In this document: piece by piece, positions 37,441 through 50,720 of the stretch
How the letters are laid out: the number at the start of each line of letters is the position of its first letter
Numbering within the stretch: position 1 is the first letter of the stretch
Assembly (NCBI GenBank): GCA_963969595.1
Contig: OZ018417.1
Location: forward strand, 3,784,501 to 3,848,500
Origin: Neckera pumila
Lineage: Eukaryota > Streptophyta > Bryopsida > Hypnales > Neckeraceae
Length of the DNA: 64,000 nt
Direction: 5' to 3'
The notes under the pieces: model-generated
What the model saw: only the letters and a program-made list of their open reading frames with translations
Database searches by the model: none
What the model was told of the DNA's origin: nothing
Made by a program: the position numbers and the translations under genes

Positions 37441-38912
37441 GTAAAAGCGGGAGTGCAAAATCAACCAAGAACATTAAAATCCAACGAATTCTTACTGGTA
37501 GGATAAATTAGAATTAACCAAGAAAAATAGGATAAACTTTATCAAGTAAAAATTTAGGGGTGGAAATAAACAGAGGTAACTTAGGGTGTCTCCAAACCAA
37601 TTTAACTTTGGAAAATGCTAAATTCACCTAACCCAAACAGAAGGATGAAATTTGGGATAGAGATTGGATGAAGTTAGGGATAATCTAACCATTCATGTCC
37701 AAATTGAGTATTTGGATAGAAGACCCCAAACCAGATCTTTGGTAAAAATCTTGAGTGAGTTTGAAAGTGGGAATCAATAGAATACTATGGATGAAGTTTG
37801 ATATGCTGAGTAGGGGTCAAACTTCATTTGTATATAACTTTTGCTAGGAGTGTCTAATTTAAGTGAATTTTAGATTTTCAAAAATGGCATGAAGCCCTCT
37901 ATAACCTAAGATCATAAAATTGAACTACAGCCTAGGACACTCCAAGACCCTTGTGGCTCAAGTAGTTAGGGCACCTTGGTTATTGTTAGTGATAGATTAG
38001 GATGCTTTAGGTGCAATGCACCTAAGTGTGAATGACAATATTTAGGGTAGCGGTTGAGAACCAAAATTCTTTGCAATCCTTTAAGGTTCATTGGATTACA
38101 CATATATTCACTAAAAAATGTTTTGTACATAAGATCTGTACAACTTAATGTCTAGATCAACATCAGCAGCAGTAGTGGAGACGATAGACATGTGACAAGC
38201 AATGAGCAACAAGCAAATGAAGTTTTGCATAAGAATTGGATGAACAACACCTAGAATCATCCAAAAGGGATAAAATCAAAAACTAAAATGTGAGGATAAT
38301 TTAGAAGATAAAAACAAAAATATAAATCAATTGGGAATATAAATCAACGATAATTAGCGGATGAAGTTTGAAATGTCGATTATCGGCCAAATTTCATTGA
38401 TCAGTTACTTCAAATAATAAAAGCCAATTTAGAAGTAAAATAGTAATTTAAGAAGGTTAAAATAAACTTGTCAAAAGATAAGTAAAAACAATGAAGATTA
38501 GTAAAAATCTAATGAATTTTTACCAGTACAATAATTTAGGATTAACGAGATAAATTGGGATAAAACTTTGTCAAGTAAAAATTTAGGAGTGTAAATAAAG
38601 GCAGATCATTTAAAGTATCCTCAAACCAACTTACCTTTGGGAAATACTTAATTTACGTAGCCAAAACGGAGAGATGAAGTTTGAACCAAAGATTGGATGA
38701 AATTGGGGACATTCTAATCAGCCAAGTCCAGATCAAGTATTTAGGTAGAGAACCTCAAATTAGACCCTCAATAAAAATCTTGAGTCAATTTGAAAGTGGG
38801 AACCATTGGAAAATCATGGATGAAGTTTGAGGTACCGATTAGCGGTCAAACTTCATCCATATATAACTTTTGCTAGAAGTGTCAAATTTCAGTAAATTTT
38901 AGATTTTGGATA
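37427..38912. repeat. Direct repeat of about 460 bp, copies 1 kb apart
   Basis: Copies at about 37427-37890 and 38455-38912 align throughout with about 20-25% divergence ('tcaagtaaaaatttagg.gtg', 'aaaaatcttgagt.a.tttgaaagtggga' and 'atataacttttgctag.agtgtc'). Each ends with the arm pair ATGAAGTTTGA...TCAAACTTCAT around about 15 bases, which also appears alone at about 38359-38395. Confidence 0.7.
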
Positions 38913-39195
38913 CTTGCAGCCTTAGTAGTTAAAGCACCCTGATCATTGTTCATAGTAGAATAGAACTTTTGGAATCTTTTTCAAGTGGTTTGGATGTTCA
39001 AATATTAGAAAAGATTCATTGCTTGGAAGGCACAAAATGCACAATGGACCTATACTTAGACACCCACTCATGATAGAATTTTTGCATACAAATCTAAAAC
39101 TTGGTTGTATATGTCTATTTACATAGGGTGTGTAAATAAACGCCCACATGATGGTGCGTCTGCTGGAAGGCACTAGATATTTATTAGTGTACTAT

Positions 39196-40900
39196 CTAGG
39201 CCTTAATGATGGTATTCCTTAAAGCCACATATTGCCAGGAATCTGAACAACATGATTGGGTGTTGCTTCCACTAATGTCGAATTTGTAAAATTTTGAGGA
39301 TACTCAATGGAAGCCCAACTCAGAGCTTGGTGAAGGAGTACCAAATCAGCTTGATTTTCTGGGATATGCTGCATGGAGAGCCACCCAACAAAATTTACCA
39401 TTCAAACACTACCAAGATGACAAGGTCGGCCATAGTGATGACAAAGGTAACAAGGTCCTCTTCCTATAAGACTTGTTGCTTGGGCCCAAATACTTGAAGG
39501 TCTTTTTTGAGTTTGGGTCCCACCTTGTTCAAAAGTATCTAATCTACTCTAACTAATACATCCCGATAATTGCTTACGCGCTTGTCATGGATGCCTTTGG
39601 ATTTCTTTGCCACAAAATTAACAAATGTTGTTGTTTTACTAGAAGATGGTTGTGGCAGCTTGGAACTTTGAAAATTTCTACGTCAAAGAGTGCTTTGACG
39701 TCAAGTGTCCAGACAACACCACTAACGAGATATTATTGGAGCTATCGTATATCGAGATCTAATACAACGCTCTAATGCTCTTATTTGACAAATTTTTTTT
39801 ATTGATTTGATACTACCAAAATTGAAAAATTCTAGGCTCCCGAGAACCCTTGTACGCAGCTTTATCTTTTCCAATCTTGGCATTGGTAGATTATTGCAAG
39901 GATATATTGACTCAATATATCCATGTCTACCTCTCCACTGTTTTTCAGTTGCAATATACAACCAAGTACCAGGAGGCCCATGAATTGTGTCAAGACATCG
40001 CAGATTACCAAGTCTCCCTGTTTACTGCAACAAACCTTTGTCATCTGCATCAGCCCAAGTTCTATCTTCTGTTTTATCCATATTTGAGACGGAGGAAGAA
40101 GAGCCAAATGGACATCTTAAGAACGTCACTTTCTTCACAAACAAAGACACTTGGAAGCGCCACGTTCATGACTACAAACACGTCAAAGAAACACAAAAGC
40201 CTTATTTTTTTGAGTATCGTCCCAGTGCAGGAAAGAACTGCAGCACTTCAATCTGTGAGGACCATGTTATAGCACCTATTGTTTGCCTTTAGTTAAAGCA
40301 ATTAGTTCTAGGTAACTCTTTACAACAAATGTTGTACTGTCTTTTTTTGAATATGCATATGTGGCTTGGATTTGTGTGACTTTATGTGACTTTGGGCTTG
40401 CCTAAGTTTAGATACTACTAACGACTCCCATACATCCCGAGTTGGAGAAAGGAAAAGGGAGTGGGAGGCCCTCCATTGAGCTGTCTAATGATGTATTGGA
40501 CCTCTTTTCAAATCTAGGCCAACCGCGGCAGTTGGCGACAACAATATAATATCAAACATGCCAATGGCAATAGACAAAATCTTTTTCAACTTGATTCAAT
40601 CTCCAGTCTATAGCCTCTAATTAATATATGACTCCGTATCATCAAACAAACAGGAGGTGATGATTCTAGAGATTATAACATCCCTCCCTATCTTTCCGCT
40701 AAAACTAATTCAGCTAGGAAGATCCAAATCCGGAAAGTCCCCCTGTCCACTATGCCACACTCCCTATAAAGCTCAGCTAGGCCAATCGAGGTCATTTTTA
40801 CCAATTATAGACGGTCAAGAACTCCTAATATACTAGCCATCAGGGTATGATAAATTGTGAAAAATTAGATGATTTTTGGATGACCTGAGAGATAGATTTA
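39196..40900. other. Intergenic DNA with decayed coding-like fragments
   Basis: Somewhat GC-richer than its surroundings, with overlapping frames up to 140 codons (39850-40272) in different phases. A stretch near 39430-39550 reads GPKYLKVFFEFGSHLVQKYL in one frame. No family is recognised. It may be the 5' part of the transposase relic that follows or a different dead gene. Confidence 0.35.
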
Positions 40901-40917
40901 AATTTTCATATAATTGC

Positions 40918-41607
40918 AATCAATATATAATAGTGGATGAAATGATAATTATATGCAAGTAGAAGTATTCTGCAATTTATTAGTACTTGCCTTCAAAAAC
41001 TGTGAAATGAAAAACTAAAATTTGATGTCGAATAGATTCACAAACAAAGTATGTGTTCAATTTTGATATTTATTGTGAAAAAATGAGCAATTATAAAAAA
41101 CTAAAGATTTTCAAAAATATCAATCCAAAATAAGACAAATATGTTGTCTTGAATTTGGTGAAGGGTTTAGAGAAAAAAGGTCATGTCATCTTTATAGATA
41201 ATTTTTTTTCATCAGTGGAATTGTTTATGGAGTTGAAAGGTTTATATTTGAATGCAAGTAGAACAATTAGGTCTAACAAAATTGATCTACCATCTATCCA
41301 TACTAGTAAGAAGATTTTGAAGAAAAATCCTTAGAGCACTATATTTTTGAAAACGCATTATTCTAAACAAGTTTTCTTAGTGGTTTGGATAAATAAAAAA
41401 TTGTTGGTATTATTATCAATCCATACCCTTCATTTGTTAGATATTGGAATCAAATTGACTATTTTTTTATGTCAACAAGGCTCTGAGAGAGTTGATGTGG
41501 ACATTTTTGTGGTGCATTTGAAATATACAACCTACACACAAGAAGTAGACGTGGCGGACCAACTTTGGGATATTTATATGTGCCAGGTTCATACATATAA
41601 ATTGTAG
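40918..41607 (+). pseudogene. piggyBac-type transposase relic (DDE_Tnp_1_7-like)
   Basis: One reading frame, interrupted by several stop codons, preserves the order of motifs of the piggyBac transposase core. VDEM (40933-40944) is followed by KYSAIY and YLPSKTVK, matching the DE..fkGR..YLP.KP.K pattern; then FNFDIYCEK; then VVLNLVKGLEKKGHVIFIDNFFSS, with the second catalytic Asp at 41197-41199; then VFLVVWINKK..VLLS; and finally QEVDVADQLWDIYMCQV, with the third Asp at 41548-41550. Internal stops include TAA near 41128 and TAG at 41332-41334, so it is non-functional. Nothing N-terminal to the first Asp is recognised. It may be a dead relative of the enzyme that moved the TTAA-bounded elements in this window; that link is inference. 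Confidence 0.78.
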
Positions 41608-44600
41608 CGCTATTTCTTTTATTCATGTTGGATACTACTTATTTGAATATGTGAATATTGCATAAACAGGATTGTAATTGAAAATGGATGTTTTGATTTA
41701 CATATCTTTACTATTAAATGGCAATAGTACTTGTATTGCAAAATGGATATATGTGGATGAAAGGATTCACATCATATAGGATTCTTTCAACTTTAATGAT
41801 TCATGACTTAGTAAAGAGCATTGAAAGGAGGAATTGTTAGTTTTGCAATAAAAGATACACAATTATGTTCCTTATGCCTAGAGAAGTGTATCTTTGCTTT
41901 GGTCAGTGCTATTTTGTATTATATGAGGTCTTTTACTAGTGATACCATGAAGGAATAAAGATAATTTTTATTTATTGTAAGACTACTATATGTGGTCTAA
42001 TTTAAAATTTATAAAGTTGGAATTTCAACTACTTCTTCTGTTTTGAGTGACTATGAGCATCTTTTTGGTTCCAGTGGTAGTTGGATAGAAGCATGAGGTC
42101 ACATTGCACTGATTAGTGAGATAGAATGTACATTTTGGCAATTTATTGGTACCCTATTCATTTGGTTGGAGCTTAAAGGAGAAAAATAATAGGGCATTAA
42201 TGTAATGAAAACACATGTGAAATTCCAGATCATTCAAGAATATAATCTTCATTCAACATATATGAACTAAATTTTTTTAAATTTGTACATCACATGGAGA
42301 TAATACACTTGGCAAATTGATCATGGGGTTCATTTAAGCTTATTTGTAATTAAATTGAAGTGCCTCTTTTTGTATTTCCGAAACGACTTTTTGTCAGTAC
42401 CTTGTGTGGTTTTATTCTATTATTGCTATAGTGGCAGATAATTAGAGACTACTTTACTAAACTATGACCAAATGATTGGAATTGTAAGAATATAGTTGGG
42501 AACGTAAAGTAGACAATGGGTCCAATGAAACCCATCTTTTAAGCTAGGCAAGAGCTCCCTTAGATAGTTATGGCCCTGGATCAACAAAACTAATGATCTA
42601 AAAACATTCAGAGGTCTTTCTGCATTAATTTCAGCAACAACGGAATTGTTGTAAAATTTGAAATGCATCAAATATTGAATTTTTTTTCTTCACAATTATT
42701 TTGTGCTAATAAATTGAGTTGAATTTTTTCTTAGTATTAAAAGGCACGTCCTACACTGTTGCATTGCAAGATAATTTCTGAAGTTGTTGTCATTGACTTG
42801 AGAGGGAGATAACATGATTTCTATTGACAACTATAAGTACTAAAGCATCATGGTTGATTTTTTTCCAATTTTCAATCTAAAGACCACTCTTTTGACATCC
42901 AAAATTTTGGGCAATTAAAAAAATCTTTTATAAAAAATAGTTAGGCACATTCAATAAGAAAATTTTGGCATTTATATGACTATTTGTTTAAAATTTTTGG
43001 ATACCAAGTACAAGCCTTGGATTTCAAGATCCAATTGTTACAATTTTAATCAAGGTTTTTTAATAACTGTCAAAGATTGCATTTTAAAAAATTCAAAATT
43101 CCTTTCAAAAACAAAAAAATGGGGCTTGAAAATTTAGTAGTTAATAATCTCCATTACAATAATTTATTATACTCAAATTTCATAAAAATCACGCAATGCA
43201 GAACTGTAAAGAGAAAAAAATGACGTCTAAAATGTAGCTATAAAAACTAATAATCCTTAATATAATAAAAATCAACACATAATAGATTGGCTCACAAAAT
43301 TTATTGAACTCATAAATTTAAATCATAGTGGACTTGGTCGCGGAATCTTCCGTTGTAAATGATTCAGATGCCACGGTGTATCACCATTCATCACCATGCT
43401 TTCATTGAAAGTGTAATTATTTATTATTTTGTTCCAAATAAGGTCAATATTTGCCTTCTTCATTGCCATTTTGCATTTGAAAGAGATATGTGATTTTGCA
43501 TTATTGTCAATATTCTTGATAAGAATACTAACACTGAACTTCATTGTTGCAACATCAAAAATAGAAGTAAAGACAACAAAGGCATTACCAATAAGCAATT
43601 CATTTTTTAAAAAAAAGAACATGTATCGTGATAAAAGCATCAATAGCAGATGTAAAAGGGAGATGGTTCACACCGATCAATTCCTTGAACTTCCATCGGA
43701 TATATTTTATACATTCTTGCAATATTATTTTCGGAATCAACGCATAAAAAATGAAAAATATTCATACATTTGTCATCTTGCACATGCTTCTTAGCAAAAG
43801 CACATGCTAATTAAAGAGCCTTAAATTCTTTGTCCGTGTTTCATGTGGGCACCTTACTTTTAGGAGAAGATACTCCCGGTAAGGATAAATCATTTGAGTA
43901 ATCATAAATCAGAATGCCCATTTTCAAAAATTGATTGACTATAATCTTATATATGCGAGATTTTCTTGTAGACAGCTGCAAATGTACTTTAATGAATTAA
44001 TCATCGACATGAATAATGTTCATATTATTATTCATTACGCTCATATATGAAATTTCAATTTCATATACGTTCCTCAAGAATTCAGCACCTCCATGAAGCA
44101 AGTTAACAAAATAATGTCCATGTCTTCAACCAAGTCCTCAATAAAGAGAATTTAAATTAAATTTTCCATATTCTTTGTGTCATCCTCACCCAAAACAATT
44201 ATCTGGATCCTATGTGTGATGAAGTCTTTAGCCAACTATGATAGTGTCTTCCTCTTCACCCCGCTTTGAGATTCCACATGCATCTCAAAGAATTAAAAGT
44301 AAATCTCTCACGATACCAAAATACGTATTCGATCTCTAGTTTCTTGATGTTACACGATAGTAAAATCTCTCTATGGACATTACAACAAGCTGACACAACA
44401 AAATTTGAAGCAAAAGTAACTTCTCTAGCTTCATTTTCAATATAACGATTGTGGCGACAGAGTCTATTTTTTGAAATTGATGGAGTTCATCCTCCAGCAA
44501 TTCTTTCTTCTTGTCTTTTTAACATTTTTTCTCATGAACTTTATCATTTATTCACCTACTATATCCAGTTGAGTTTCTTCACTAGTATCCAAAGTTTCAA

Positions 44601-47439
44601 GTACTTTCTTTGCTTTTGTTTTACTTAAAGACAATACATCCATTTAAAAATAATAATACAAACTACAATATGTCATAAGTGAATTTATTGAAAAATTTAT
44701 AACATCAACCAAACTACAACTTACTTAAATGAAGACATTGTTATGATGTGAACAACACAAATTTTAATATAAAAATACATGTAATGAATTTGTAACCAAC
44801 GCCATGGCAATTTTATAGATATGTCTGTGGACTACAGAACAAAGACAAGTAATTTCACTCTATGAAAATTCTATATCAATTGATTCATCTAAGTCAAAGT
44901 TCAGGTGAATAATGACAATTTTGTGTTGTGGTTTACTGCTACACTAACATTACAAGTACAATTGTATAAGTCTTCATGCAGAGAATTACAAACAGGCTCT
45001 AAGAAAATCAATTCTGAATTAAATTCTCAAAGCTTTTCGATGACTACACAAATTGCATCTTTTTCCAATTTCTTTGCTAACTGAATTGAATACCAAGTGT
45101 CCTTTTTTTTAAGTTTACATGGCAATCAAAAGCATCCACGATCACATCAATGTTTACCAGATCATCTTTTGAGGTTTTGGACTTTCTCTGCTAAGAAATC
45201 GCTGAAAATGTCTATATTTATAGGTGCCAGAATCACAAGCTTTGATGAACCTCCACTCTTTGGATTTAGGGCTACTTTGATTTGAGAATTAATTTCTAAC
45301 TCATAGGAGATGAAGTCTAACCATAGTGGCTATTTCAAATGAATATGTGAAATATACAATCCGTAATCTTAAATGTTATTAAAAATTAAAGCATGAAAAC
45401 AAAAATACAGAGTAAGCAATTGTGCACAATGTCCTTCAAAATAAGTTTTAAGAATAATAATAAAGGATTAAAAAAAATTGATTATGATAATAACGGATAA
45501 AGTTTCATCTTTGCACTTATAACAAAACCAAAAAGTTAATGAAAGGTACCAAAATCATGGATAGCAGTGTACCACCAGATACCCCTGGAAAGGATGTTGA
45601 ATACGACACTCCCTACATGTTTTCTCATGCTATCCCTATTCTTGGTATTTTTTATTAATTTTCTGAATTCAAGATCAACTAATGAAATCAATCCAATTAC
45701 TTTGCACACTCTAATCTTCTTTAAAAAAGAATTTTAATATAACTTCAATACAAAAATTTTAGTATTAACTTCAAAACAAAATTTTTAAAACATTTCAAAA
45801 CACAGCAACAAATGAAGATTTTAAAAGATGTCAAATGAATAGAAAAAAAATTTAAAAAAATACTCAAAACAAAATATCCTAAACAACAATCTCCAACCTA
45901 AATTTTGAATAGAACTTATATATATAATTAGTTATTCATTAAAAATAACTAAACATTTATAATTTGAAATTTTTTTACAAAGATATTGTTAGAAACAAAA
46001 TCATATTTGCCATCCGAGAATCTAATTTGAATATAAATATTCAATAAATAAAATTTAAATGATTAAAACTAAAAAAAATATTTAAAAATAAATGTACAAT
46101 CAAAATCAAATAATCATAAAAATTTCTATCTTGTACTTAATTTTCAGAACTAAAGCAAATGTAAATAAATAAAACTCAAATTTAAAAATAAATCTCAAAT
46201 AAAAACTAAAAAAACTAAAAAATGAAAAAAAAATAATAAAAAATGAAAAAAAATAAACGTATATTTATATTTTAAGTTTGGTATCTGTGAAGGTATTAGA
46301 ACAAGGAGTATCAATAAATATCCTTAGAGGCACCGTCGAATTTGACGGTAACTCCAGCAGTACCTGCAAGTAACCCTCATTTTGGTATCCTTATGGTACC
46401 ATAAATAATTTTTTCTTACTTCAAACTAAGCGAAGCAAAATTGGAGCATTTTGGAATGTCCTTAGAACATTTTAGACAAATCATGGCACAACTTATCCAA
46501 ATTAAAGCAACTTGGAGCAAGTTGAAGTATTTCAAATCAGTTACAAATCCTAAAGAATTTGAAAAATCTTGTAGCAACTCTATCGAGATACTGCAATCTA
46601 TGATCAAAAGACTTGCAAACCTGGTTAAGATGTCAAGCACTATCAAGTTGCCTTCTTCACAACTCCAGACCTTTGCCATCTATTTCAAAATTATTGATAT
46701 ACTAAATACATTAAAGGCGTCTATTTTTCCAACATTCCTTAAAATAATATATTTTTTAATATAGATTTCATTCTATTTTTGTATATTCCCTCAAAAAAAA
46801 ATTATTTTAAAAATATACTCAATTATTGTAATTTTGCAAAAAATTAAAATGAATTTTCAAAATTATTGAGAATATAACTTTGCAATAGTAATACCACTAG
46901 ATTTAAACTAGTATTATTTAAACGAAGATATTTAATATAAACTTTTTTTTTTAATTTTTCATTAATAACTTATTCATTTATGAATCAAGGAGTTTTCTTC
47001 TAATGATTTGATTCTTTTTCTATATTATATCTTTTGTGAAATTCCAATTCATCACTTGAGGTTTATAGTTTTTTTTTTATTCCTCCAGTTAAAATTAAAT
47101 TTTATATGCAGAAATCCTAAACAAAATGTTAAATCAAACTAGATATTTTACATGTCAACATAAAAATTGGATTTAATATCTTGAATAACCAAAATCCCAT
47201 ATGTTACTAAGTTAAAATTATGAACTAATAAAAAATATAGATATTAAGTGTAGACTAGCAGAATTGCCTATATCTACTGTGTATATGATTTCTTTTGGCT
47301 AAAATGGTTCAAAAAAATTCTAGTAAGATATTTAAGCCAATTCTCATAAAAAGATTGTAGTTTCTTAATTTTTTGTAGGTAATGCAACTTCAAAATAGAC
47401 TAATAGTAAATTTTTTATAATTGAAATCAAGTTAAAAAC
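41608..47439. other. AT-rich intergenic DNA
   Basis: Nearly 6 kb with no supported gene. Frames up to 121 codons (43429-43794 + and 43323-43643 -) overlap each other and show no domain. A 107-codon frame at 46441-46764 and its 87-codon antisense shadow are likewise unrecognised. Homopolymer A runs are common from 45.8 to 46.3 kb. Confidence 0.5.
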
Positions 47440-47750
47440 TCAATGACAAAATTAATTTGTCAAGATTTTTTTTATGTGCAAAATATCCTGTTCACTGATA
47501 ATTCATGGAGATGACGGGATTATATTCTCCTTTTTCAAATATACAGAGTAAAAATATGAGTTTGTACATTTTTTTTATAGAATTCTTTGAGAGATCTCAT
47601 AAAATTCGCAAAATTTTTAGATTTTTAGAAGATCATTTTTTAAATGGTTAGCCATTCAAATCTATAATGGAAAGTTTTTTGAAATTACCTAAGTTGTAGT
47701 AAAATTTTATTAAAAATTAGCATAACTTCTTTTATGCTTAATATAAATTG
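47440..47750 (+). mobile_element. LTR-like repeat, copy 3 (degraded)
   Basis: Shares with copies 1 and 2 the order 'aatttgtcaagatt', 'gagagatct..taaaattc', 'cta.gttg.agtaaaatttta.taaaaattag' and 'cttttatg.t.aata'. It is strongly decayed toward A/T. Confidence 0.4.
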
Positions 47751-47784
47751 ATAACCAAGTGTCAATAGATAATTGAAATTGTAT

Positions 47785-47895
47785 TGGCTAATGCATTTTT
47801 ATTGGCAGATGAACTAAAATTGTATCGATTAGTGTCCATTACTATATTGGCTGATGCGTTTCTATTGGCAGATGAAATGAAATTTTATTTGTAAC
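47785..47895. repeat. Short direct duplication
   Basis: 'attggct.atgc.tttctattggcagatga' occurs twice, about 60 bp apart. Confidence 0.55.
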
Positions 47896-48474
47896 TACTA
47901 CATGGAACAGCAGCGCATACAGACTGGTTAACACTTCACATACATTAGGTAGCAGCTAATATAGAAGAGGAGAGGGAAGGAAAAGACAAAAGAGAGAGAG
48001 GTGAAGAACAACTGCAAATGAGAAACTAAAAATGAGCTCCTTGAAGAGGAGCTTTGGAAAATATAGATTCCTTTCATGCCATCAAATCAAGAGAACACTT
48101 AAGTTTTCTATCCCATTTCTATTGATTTGTCATTCATCCACTTGATTTTTCATCCATTTAGTTCAAATTCCAATAAGCACGCGCTATTATTCATTTCAAT
48201 TGCTAATAACACATCAGTATTCATTTCCTGCGATGATTATATTTCTGGAGAATTTGGCTAGATGATTCTCTCTACTTATCAATATTAGTAAAGAAATTTA
48301 ATCGGCCCACTACTTGTTATAATTTTTCATCTAATTTGAAATTACCCACTGTCTGTCAATATTTGTCATTTAAATTCTATCTGTCACCCCAAATTGAGCA
48401 AAAATGATCATCTTCTACTATTTTTCACTCGTTTGTTTTGCTCTTGCTGTTGAAAATTTTGGAGTTCAAAATTA

Positions 48475-48753
48475 GGTGACAGTGATTCAGAAGACGGTGA
48501 CAATAATACAGTAGTCTTTGACGCGGAGTCCAATCCACTTTTTCAATGTAAAAAGCAAGCGTCAAAGAAGGAGAAGCAACGAAAGCAAATGATGCTTGTG
48601 GATAAACATGAGAAATTGTACAGAAAAAAAGTTATGTATTTGACATAGGATGTGAAGGCCTTTACAAAGGGGTTGAATCTTGCGTATGGTTGGATCAACC
48701 AGTCACTCACCGATAAGCAACGCTTCTTTGATCGTATCATCGCTAGAATGTAA
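48475..48753 (+). pseudogene. Relic coding segment, unrecognised
   Basis: A 93-codon stretch with coding-like composition follows an AG acceptor-like site. It has an acidic start (DSEDGDNN), a Lys-rich middle (KKQASKKEKQRKQMM) and an amphipathic end (GLNLAYGWINQSLTDKQRFF), and stops at TAA 48751-48753. One in-frame TAG follows MYLT. The family is unknown; the acidic-then-basic layout recalls nuclear or transposon-encoded proteins, but this is not evidence of function. Confidence 0.35.
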
Positions 48754-50470
48754 ATCGCATTTTTTCTGCAATTTTCATTTGTGTGATGATGTCTTCACCC
48801 AGACGTTGAACGTCCATGAAGATGCTGTGACGGACATTAACATGTTTTGAAAATTATTCCATTACTAAGGACAATGTCAACATTGTAATGTGAACATATT
48901 GTGTGGACCGTCACGTATGTGTTTTGTGCTTTTATCGATGTTCATTGTCTACTTTAATAATAGTTAATCCGTATTTTGAACCTACATCTGCATTATCAAT
49001 TGTATGAAAGTGTTGCATATGTTGTTATTGATGCAAACTGGAATGTTGAAGGTGATGCAACACAATTCAATTCGTCCTAGTATCCATGATATGTAATGAA
49101 AATCCTCATAAATGTTTGCTATAACTTAATGAAATTGATTGATGCTGGAGAATCAAAGCCATCAGAGGTTGATCCGAAAGTTAGGATTTTTTTTTTGGAT
49201 AAAGTAGAGATCTTAGACATCCAAAGACAAGTCTGATTGGATGCGGGTCATTTTATAGGGAAAGCAAACAAAGCAAACACAAATGAGGGTCATCCAGAAA
49301 ATCATAATAAGTGAATTAGTGAAAATCACTTTAGTCATTTGATGTGCATAATAACATGTCTTTGTCCAGTAATGCCTCTATTTGTACTTAACCGATGTCT
49401 TTGAGGATGTCTTTCTTGATGTATTTAAAGGCATCCAACTTTTGATATGCTAGTAAATTTTGGTCCTTTAGGTAGCATATATTATGCTAGAAATCTTGGT
49501 TCAATAAGATTTTTTTTAGACCCTCCAATTAAAGCATATATATTTGAAAGAGAGGTGCAAGAGGCAAAGGCAGAGTACCTTCGATGCCAAGTAGAGGCCC
49601 ATTAGTCTTTCTATGATTATGGAAAAGACATTGAAGAAGTTTATGTAACGGCTTTAAAAATGGGAAAGAGATGATGTGCCAACTTATAAATTCTTTTGGA
49701 GACAACATTTCTCAGTATAAGATTGTATATACTACATTTGGAGGGCAATGTAATCGACAATGCAATCAAATGTGTGATAGATAAAGAAAACAATGTTTCC
49801 TATGTTAAGAGAAATGTTGAAATATTACCCTTCAATTAGGTGATGTTATTGAAGACGGTGTCATGAATGCGAAAATTGAGGTTGACTACCTTGTGGACAA
49901 CATTGTTGATATTGTTGTAAACAATGACTCCAAAAAAAATGCCACAAAAGATGTTTTCTTAAATGTTGTGTAGGATGCAGGGGACTCGATTCTCACTCCC
50001 ATTGTAGAAGTTGAAGTGTTCAACACAATGGTGCTATTATTTTCGTGGCAGTGGTTTCAAATTCATATTTCATAGGAGTTGATTGTGCATCATTTTAAAC
50101 TGAGTGCAACCTGCAGACAGTAGGTACCTAAGAAAGTGGTCTTTAAGGGAGAGCAAGGAGAAGGACGCCAAATCTAAATATAGGTGGAAGTCGTTAAGCC
50201 CGTTTTCTTGTTTTCTTTAGAAATTATAGATTATAGTTGCAAAAAATGAAATTTTCAAAACTCTTACATTTCACATTGAAGAACTTTGGAAAGGTTTGAT
50301 TTTAATCATGTCATTTGTAGTTTCTCCTTGTTGATAGTTTTCTTTGCTGTAATTTGGTAGTTGGTAGTGTCTACAGTTTTTGTTATTATCAATTCTTCGT
50401 TCAATTGTTGGTTAGTTCTGTTTGTAGATTTAGTTTTAATATTGAATTATTCGCATTTTTATTTACTATT
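48754..50470. other. Intergenic DNA with scattered coding-like fragments
   Basis: Short + strand fragments such as EVQEAKAEYLRCQVEAH (about 49553-49602) are interrupted by stops and not assignable. No RNA gene or repeat is evident. Confidence 0.35.
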
Positions 50471-50472
50471 CT

Positions 50473-50720
50473 TTTAGATTACATTGCTCCAAATTACACT
50501 CAAATTGTTCACATGAAATCAAATTGTTGACATAAAACTCAAATTAGGTTACATTGCTCCATATTACACTCAAATTGCTCACATAAAGCTCAAATTAGGT
50601 TACATTGCTCCAAATTACACTCAAATTGCTCATACTAAGTCAAATTGTTGATATATAGCTCAAATTAGGTTATATTACTCCAAATTACACTTAAATTGTT
50701 CACATTTGGTCAAATTGTTG
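50473..50720. repeat. AT-rich tandem repeat of irregular unit
   Basis: 'aggttacattgctccaaatt' followed by 'acactcaaattg.tcacat' is repeated about four times with spacing alternating between roughly 48 and 70 bp; the longer units carry an extra 'tcaaattgttga.ata' segment. Degenerate units continue to about 50960. Confidence 0.7.

Larger units (their letters stand above)
36290..39195. repeat. Direct repeat of a short block, 2.7 kb apart
   Basis: 'attgcttggaaggcaca' followed by 'tggacc' and, 60-110 bp later, 'gggtg.gtaa.aaa.cgcccacat' occurs at about 36288-36412 and 39017-39150. The copies lie on either side of LTR-like copy 2 and the 500-bp direct repeat. They could be remnants of flanking repeats of one larger element. 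Confidence 0.45.

Noticed and set aside
39850..40272. 140-codon + frame as the N terminus of the transposase relic
   Set aside because: Same strand and about 650 bp upstream, but none of the piggyBac N-terminal motifs could be matched and the intervening DNA has stops in all frames. Left as unassigned.
43323..43643. 106-codon minus frame
   Set aside because: AT-rich composition, overlapped by a 121-codon plus frame, no motif.
39862..46679. Apparent similarity between minus frames at 39862-40107 and 46416-46679
   Set aside because: A short run (M.KV....G.L...D.LT.F..LL) looks alike, but it covers about 25 residues and may be chance; not enough to call a family.
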